Source of the DNA: Lentzea sp. NEAU-D7
Lineage (GTDB): Bacteria > Actinomycetota > Actinomycetes > Mycobacteriales > Pseudonocardiaceae
NCBI RefSeq assembly: GCF_026242055.1
Contig: NZ_JAPJDL010000001.1
Span: 372,001-436,000 of the forward strand
Direction of reading: 5' to 3'
Length of the DNA stretch: 64,000 nt
In this document: positions 60,529 through 64,000 of the stretch, in pieces
Numbering within the stretch: position 1 is the stretch's first letter
Layout of the letters: each line of letters starts with the position of its first letter
Made by a program: the position numbers and the translations under genes
Notes under the pieces: generated by a model
The model's database searches: none
What the model saw: only the letters and a program-made list of their open reading frames with translations
What the model was told of the DNA's origin: nothing

Positions 60529-61254
60529 ATGGAGCACGTGAGCGACAAGAAGACCGCGCTGATCACCGGCGCGAACAAGGGAATCGGTTTCGCCATCGCC
60601 CGCGGCCTCGGGACGATCGGGTTCACGGTCGCGGTCGGGGCACGCGACGACGTCCGGCGCGCGGACGCCGTCGAACGCCTGCGCGCCGACGGCGTCGACG
60701 CGTTCGGGGTCGCGCTCGACGTGACCTCCGACGACAGCGCCGCCGCCGCGGCGAAGACCATCGAGCAGACGACGGGCCGGCTCGACGTGCTCGTCAACAA
60801 CGCGGGCATCGCCGGACGCACCGACGGCGGTGCGCAGAACCCGTCCACATTGGATCTGGACGTCGTCCGCACCGTGCTGGACACCAACGTGTTCGGCGTC
60901 GTGCGCGTGACGAACGCGATGTTGCCGTTGCTGCGCGAAGCGGAGTCACCGCGCATCGTCAACATGTCGAGCAACATGGGGTCGCTCGCGCTGCAGACCG
61001 GGCCGCCGCTCGCCGCCTACGCGCCGTCGAAGTCGATGCTCAACAGCATCACCGCGCAGTACGCGCGCGAACTCGCGGACACGAACGTCATCGTGAACGC
61101 CGCCTGTCCCGGCTACGTCGCCACCGACTTCACCGGCTTCGCCGCGCCGCGCACGGCGGAGCAGGGTGCCGCGATCGCGATCCGGCTCGCCACCCTGCCG
61201 GACGACGGGCCGCGCGGCGGCTTCTTCGACGACGACGGCGTCGTTCCCTGGTGA
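60529..61254 (+). CDS. Short-chain dehydrogenase/reductase
   Basis: A 241-aa classical SDR: ITGANKGIGFAIARGL (TGxxxGIG), VLVNNAGIAG, Ser in NMSSNMGS and the catalytic YAPSK. It reduces or oxidises a carbonyl with NADP(H); the substrate is unknown. ATG 60529 and GTG 60538 are both possible starts. It is controlled, by position, by the divergent LysR regulator. Confidence 0.92.
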   Translation: MEHVSDKKTALITGANKGIGFAIARGLGTIGFTVAVGARDDVRRADAVERLRADGVDAFGVALDVTSDDSAAAAAKTIEQTTGRLDVLVNNAGIAGRTDGGAQNPSTLDLDVVRTVLDTNVFGVVRVTNAMLPLLREAESPRIVNMSSNMGSLALQTGPPLAAYAPSKSMLNSITAQYARELADTNVIVNAACPGYVATDFTGFAAPRTAEQGAAIAIRLATLPDDGPRGGFFDDDGVVPW

Positions 61255-61264
61255 CGGTCCCCCG

Positions 61265-61672
61265 TCACAGCCCGGTGAGGCGGACGACCGCGGCGAAGCC
61301 GTCATCGGTGCCGGGCCAGTGCGCGCGGACCGCGTCGATGCCCGCGCGGCGGACCACACCGCGCAGCACGGCCGTCACGACGATCGCGTCGTCGGCGTAC
61401 CCGAGCACCGGGATGAAGTCGGGGATCAGGTCGATCGGCATGGCGAGGTAGACCATCAGCAACCACAGCCGGACCCGGACGCCACGCGGCAGGGACTTGT
61501 CCGCGGCGAGCCTGCGCACGAGGCGCAGCACGTCGGGCAGCAGGCGCAACGCCTCGCGCAGCAGGCCTCCGCGCGGGCGGACGACCACCAGAGCGATGAT
61601 CAACGCCAGCCAGGTCAGCGCCAGCGCGGCCGCCACTCCGATCAGCAGGTCCCACCAGAACGAGCCGGTCAC
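61265..61672 (-). CDS. DUF1232 (YkvA-like) membrane protein
   Basis: A 135-aa protein. A transmembrane helix at about 6-30 (LLIGVAAALALTWLALIIALVVV) is followed by the DUF1232 motif VYLAMPIDLIPDFIPVLGYADD near residue 85. Its ATG overlaps the ktrA stop (ATGA), so it is the last gene of the potassium-uptake operon. Function unknown. Confidence 0.85.
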   Translation of the reverse strand: MTGSFWWDLLIGVAAALALTWLALIIALVVVRPRGGLLREALRLLPDVLRLVRRLAADKSLPRGVRVRLWLLMVYLAMPIDLIPDFIPVLGYADDAIVVTAVLRGVVRRAGIDAVRAHWPGTDDGFAAVVRLTGL

Positions 61673-62331
61673 TTCCGGTCCGTGAGGCGCTCCACGTCGG
61701 CGACCTTCCCGGCGAGGATCAGCACGTCACCGCTCTCGATCACTGTTTCCGCGGTGGCGTAGGTGAATTCGTCGCCCGGACGCTTCACCCCCACGACGGT
61801 CACGCCGTACTTGGCCCGCAGCTTGCTCGTGCCGAGCGGCTTGCCGATCGCCTCCTCCGGCGGCCGGGCCTTGATCATCGCGTAGTCGTTCTCGATCTCG
61901 ATGTAGTCGAGGACCCGGCCGGCCACGACGTGCGCGACGCGTTCGCCCATCTCGTGTTCGGGGAGCACGACGTGGTGGGCGCCGATGCGCTCGAGGATGC
62001 GGCCGTGCTCGCGGCTGATCGCCTTGGCCCAGATGTCGGGGATGCCGAAGTCGACCAGCACGGCGGTGGTCAGGATGCTGGCTTCGAGGTTGTTGCCGAT
62101 GCCGACGACCGCGCGCTCGAACTCGTCGACGCCCAGCTGGCGCATGACCTCGGCGTCGGTGCTGTCGGCGACGACCGCGTGGGTGACGTCGTCGGCGTGG
62201 CGCTGGATCAGCTTCGAGTCCGAGTCGATCGCCATGACCTCGGTGCCCAGACCGATCAGTTCGACCGCGACCGAACTGCCGAAGCGGCCCAGTCCGAGCA
62301 CGACGACGCGGGGTGTCTGCTTATCCGACAA
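61669..62331 (-). CDS. ktrA: Potassium uptake regulatory subunit, KtrA/TrkA type
   Basis: A 220-aa cytoplasmic protein: RCK-N Rossmann domain (VVVLGLGRFGSSVAVELIGLGTEVMAID, residues 8-130) and RCK-C domain (residues 140-220). It forms the ligand-gated ring under the KtrB channel. Its start overlaps the end of the ktrB gene by 11 bp. Confidence 0.92.
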   Translation of the reverse strand: MSDKQTPRVVVLGLGRFGSSVAVELIGLGTEVMAIDSDSKLIQRHADDVTHAVVADSTDAEVMRQLGVDEFERAVVGIGNNLEASILTTAVLVDFGIPDIWAKAISREHGRILERIGAHHVVLPEHEMGERVAHVVAGRVLDYIEIENDYAMIKARPPEEAIGKPLGTSKLRAKYGVTVVGVKRPGDEFTYATAETVIESGDVLILAGKVADVERLTDRK

Positions 62332-63646
62332 TGGGTCGCTCCTCGGGTAGTTCGTAGCGCCGGCGGCGTTCCCGCAGCGCCAGGGACGAGACCAGCGTGA
62401 TCGGACCGACCCTGCCGATGAACATGAGCACGATGATGACGAGCTGCCCGGAGAGGGGCAGCTGGGGAGTGATGCCGGTGGACATGCCGACGCCGCCGAA
62501 CGCCGACGTGGTCTCGACCAGCACGGCGTCGAGGCGGAACGAGGTGGTGGCGAGCATGACCATCGTCGCGACCATCACCACGCCGACGCCCAGCAGTGCG
62601 ACCGTGACCGCCTGGCGCTGCACCTCCGCGCTCAGCCGGCGGCCCATGACGTGCACGCTGGGCTCGGCGCGGACCTCCGCCAGCAGCACGAACGCGAGCA
62701 GCGCGAACGTCGTGACCTTGATGCCGCCCGTCGTCCCCGCGCTCCCGCCGCCGATGAACATCAGCACGTCGTTGACGAGCAGCGTGGCGGGCTGCAGCTG
62801 GGCGACCTCGAGGGTGTTGAACCCGGCCGTGCCGGGCATGACGCCGTGGAACAGTCCGATCAGGAGCTTGTCGCCGAAGCCGTACGGGCCGAGCGTGCCC
62901 GCGCGGGTCCACTCGACGGCGAGCACGACCAGGGTGCCGAACGCCATCAGGCCCAGGTACACCGGCACGGTGATCTTGGTGTGCAGCGACCACCGCTTGC
63001 GCCGGCGGCGCAGGAACTCGAACAGCACCGGGAACCCCAGCCCGCCCGTCACCGCGAGCGCCACGACCGGCAGGCACACCCACGGATCGGTCGCGTACCG
63101 CACGAGGTTGTCGGGGTGGAGCGAGAGACCGACGCTGTTGAACGCCGAGATGGAGTGGAACACCCCGGAGTACACCGCCCGCCCGAACGGCTCGCCGTAG
63201 CCGAGCCAGAACCGCAGGGCCAGCACGACCGCGCCGATCGCCTCCACGACCAGGCTGATCGTCACCACCCCCGCGACGACCCCGCGGACGTGCCCGAGGT
63301 TCAGCGTGTTGGTCTCGGTCTTCACGGTGAGCTGCATCTGCAGGTTCAGCCGGTGCGAGATCAGCAGCGCCAGCACCGACGCGAGCGTCATGATGCCGAA
63401 ACCGCCGACCTGCCACAGGACCAGCAGCAGGACCTCGCCGAACACCGACCAGTGCGAGCCGGTGTCGACCACCGCGAGCCCCGTGCCGCTGATGCCGGAG
63501 GTCGCGGTGAACAGCGCGGCCATGAACCCCGTGGCCTGACCCGACTCGGACGAGACCGGCAGCATCAGCAGCGCCGTGCCGGCCGCGGTGGCCGCCAGGA
63601 AGGCGAGTACGACTAGGCGGGCGGGATGCCGCCACCCGGTGATCAC
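62321..63646 (-). CDS. ktrB: Potassium uptake membrane subunit, KtrB/TrkH type
   Basis: A 441-aa protein with about eight membrane helices and four pore-loop repeats, each with the filter glycine: SGISGTGLAV, SAFNSVGLS, PGTAGFNTLE and AFGGVGMSTG. It transports K+ into the cell together with the KtrA ring. It is the first gene of the operon ktrB-ktrA-DUF1232. The start is ATG 63646. Confidence 0.93.
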   Translation of the reverse strand: MITGWRHPARLVVLAFLAATAAGTALLMLPVSSESGQATGFMAALFTATSGISGTGLAVVDTGSHWSVFGEVLLLVLWQVGGFGIMTLASVLALLISHRLNLQMQLTVKTETNTLNLGHVRGVVAGVVTISLVVEAIGAVVLALRFWLGYGEPFGRAVYSGVFHSISAFNSVGLSLHPDNLVRYATDPWVCLPVVALAVTGGLGFPVLFEFLRRRRKRWSLHTKITVPVYLGLMAFGTLVVLAVEWTRAGTLGPYGFGDKLLIGLFHGVMPGTAGFNTLEVAQLQPATLLVNDVLMFIGGGSAGTTGGIKVTTFALLAFVLLAEVRAEPSVHVMGRRLSAEVQRQAVTVALLGVGVVMVATMVMLATTSFRLDAVLVETTSAFGGVGMSTGITPQLPLSGQLVIIVLMFIGRVGPITLVSSLALRERRRRYELPEERPIVG

Positions 63647-64000
63647 CGCGACAGCCTAGAACGTCCAACCCGGACACGTGGGGGCACTCCCGGACAGGGC
63701 GGGCTCGGCCTCACCGGGGGCGGCGGGACTGGGACTGAGACGGCGTGGGTGCGGCGGGCGGGCCGGACATGCCTCGCGGACCTCAGGTGCAGGTTGCGCC
63801 GGGGTCCGGCGGACGTGGCCTGTATGTCCCAGGCGCCGGGCAGGGCCGCGCCGAACACAGCGGGCACGCCCACCGGGAATCCGGCAGGACACGACCTCAC
63901 GCTTCAAGCGCCGGGCAGGGCCCCGGCAGGCACGCCCAGCGCATCCCATCGGGAATCCGACAGGACACAGCCCCACGTTCCCCAGCACCGGCAGAGCCAC
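63647..64000. repeat. Non-coding end region with about 75-bp tandem repeats
   Basis: No convincing gene is present; frames here are low-complexity Arg/Pro/Gly shadows. From 63833 an imperfect unit beginning GCGCCGGGCAGGGCC and ending CAGGACAC (63833-63892) recurs at 63908-63968. A third copy starts about 63983 (CACCGGCAGAGCC) and is cut by the window edge, giving a period of about 75 bp. The ktrB promoter should lie in 63647-63830, but no clear boxes are seen. Confidence 0.6.

Noticed and set aside
63656..64000. Minus-strand frame open to the window edge
   Set aside because: Arg/Gly/Pro-rich translation that simply follows the tandem repeats; no start signal or family motif.
1..64000. CRISPR arrays, complete insertion sequences, prophage genes or rRNA genes
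   Set aside because: I found no regularly spaced short repeats with unique spacers, no transposase or integrase, and no rRNA sequence in the window.

Overview
The window is about 70 % G+C, and its genes show the strong third-position GC bias, GTG/TTG starts and 1-4 bp stop/start overlaps typical of a filamentous actinomycete. The SARP regulator, MbtH/NRPS cluster, SCO6745-type protein and repeated GTCCACWGTGGAC palindromes would fit a Pseudonocardiaceae-like genome (Lentzea, Saccharothrix or Amycolatopsis type). That placement is an inference from sequence style, not a database match.

1-13.5 kb (minus strand) is the 5' part of a nonribosomal peptide cluster, probably one operon read toward position 1. 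It encodes an MFS exporter, a branched-chain aminotransferase, a stand-alone AspRS/AsnRS-like catalytic domain, an FMN-domain glutamate-synthase-like protein, both glutamate mutase subunits, MbtH, an A-PCP-C-A-PCP NRPS and a C-A... NRPS cut by the window edge. Glutamate mutase makes 3-methylaspartate, so a 3-methyl-Asp/Asn-type residue is the likely special building block. A divergent gene encodes a tiny exported protein with four SNPWN repeats. A convergent AfsR-type SARP regulator (13.6-16.5 kb) is the obvious controller.

16.7-29.4 kb is an accessory island and the most interesting part. It holds an NTF2-like protein, a HAD-like protein, a membrane/coiled-coil pair and a 272-aa unknown. These are followed by a HExxH-VWA protein, a double AAA+ (MoxR-like) ATPase, an LRR protein, an SDR-like protein without the catalytic Tyr, three related tRNA-like genes (anticodons GCA, GTC, CCA), another HExxH protein and two TIR proteins. 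One tRNA ends 4 nt before the SDR start codon. A 104-bp inverted-repeat element supplies the stop codons of both flanking genes. The parts (sensor-like repeats, AAA+/VWA pair, peptidase motifs, TIR domains, tRNAs) suggest a conflict or stress-response system. A second, paralogous unknown/MoxR/HExxH-VWA cassette lies at 39.2-43.0 kb.

29.4-39.0 kb carries small regulator/enzyme units: an SGNH hydrolase with HxlR regulator, truncated haemoglobin, a PAS-HTH regulator with ornithine-cyclodeaminase-like and D-threonine-aldolase-like enzymes, a nucleotidyltransferase, a lipoprotein, an SCO6745-type protein, a secreted beta-propeller, an XRE regulator and an SRPBCC protein. 43-53.9 kb has envelope proteins, a Ser/Thr kinase, an eamA-cysE-cysK-cupin operon, a SigE-type sigma factor with a membrane partner, and a MarR regulator with a twin operator. 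53.9-61.3 kb has an AraC regulator divergent from a BVMO/GMC/ADC-like/lipase operon, then a LysR/SDR pair. 61.3-63.6 kb is a ktrAB potassium-uptake operon with a DUF1232 gene, and the window ends in non-coding tandem repeats.
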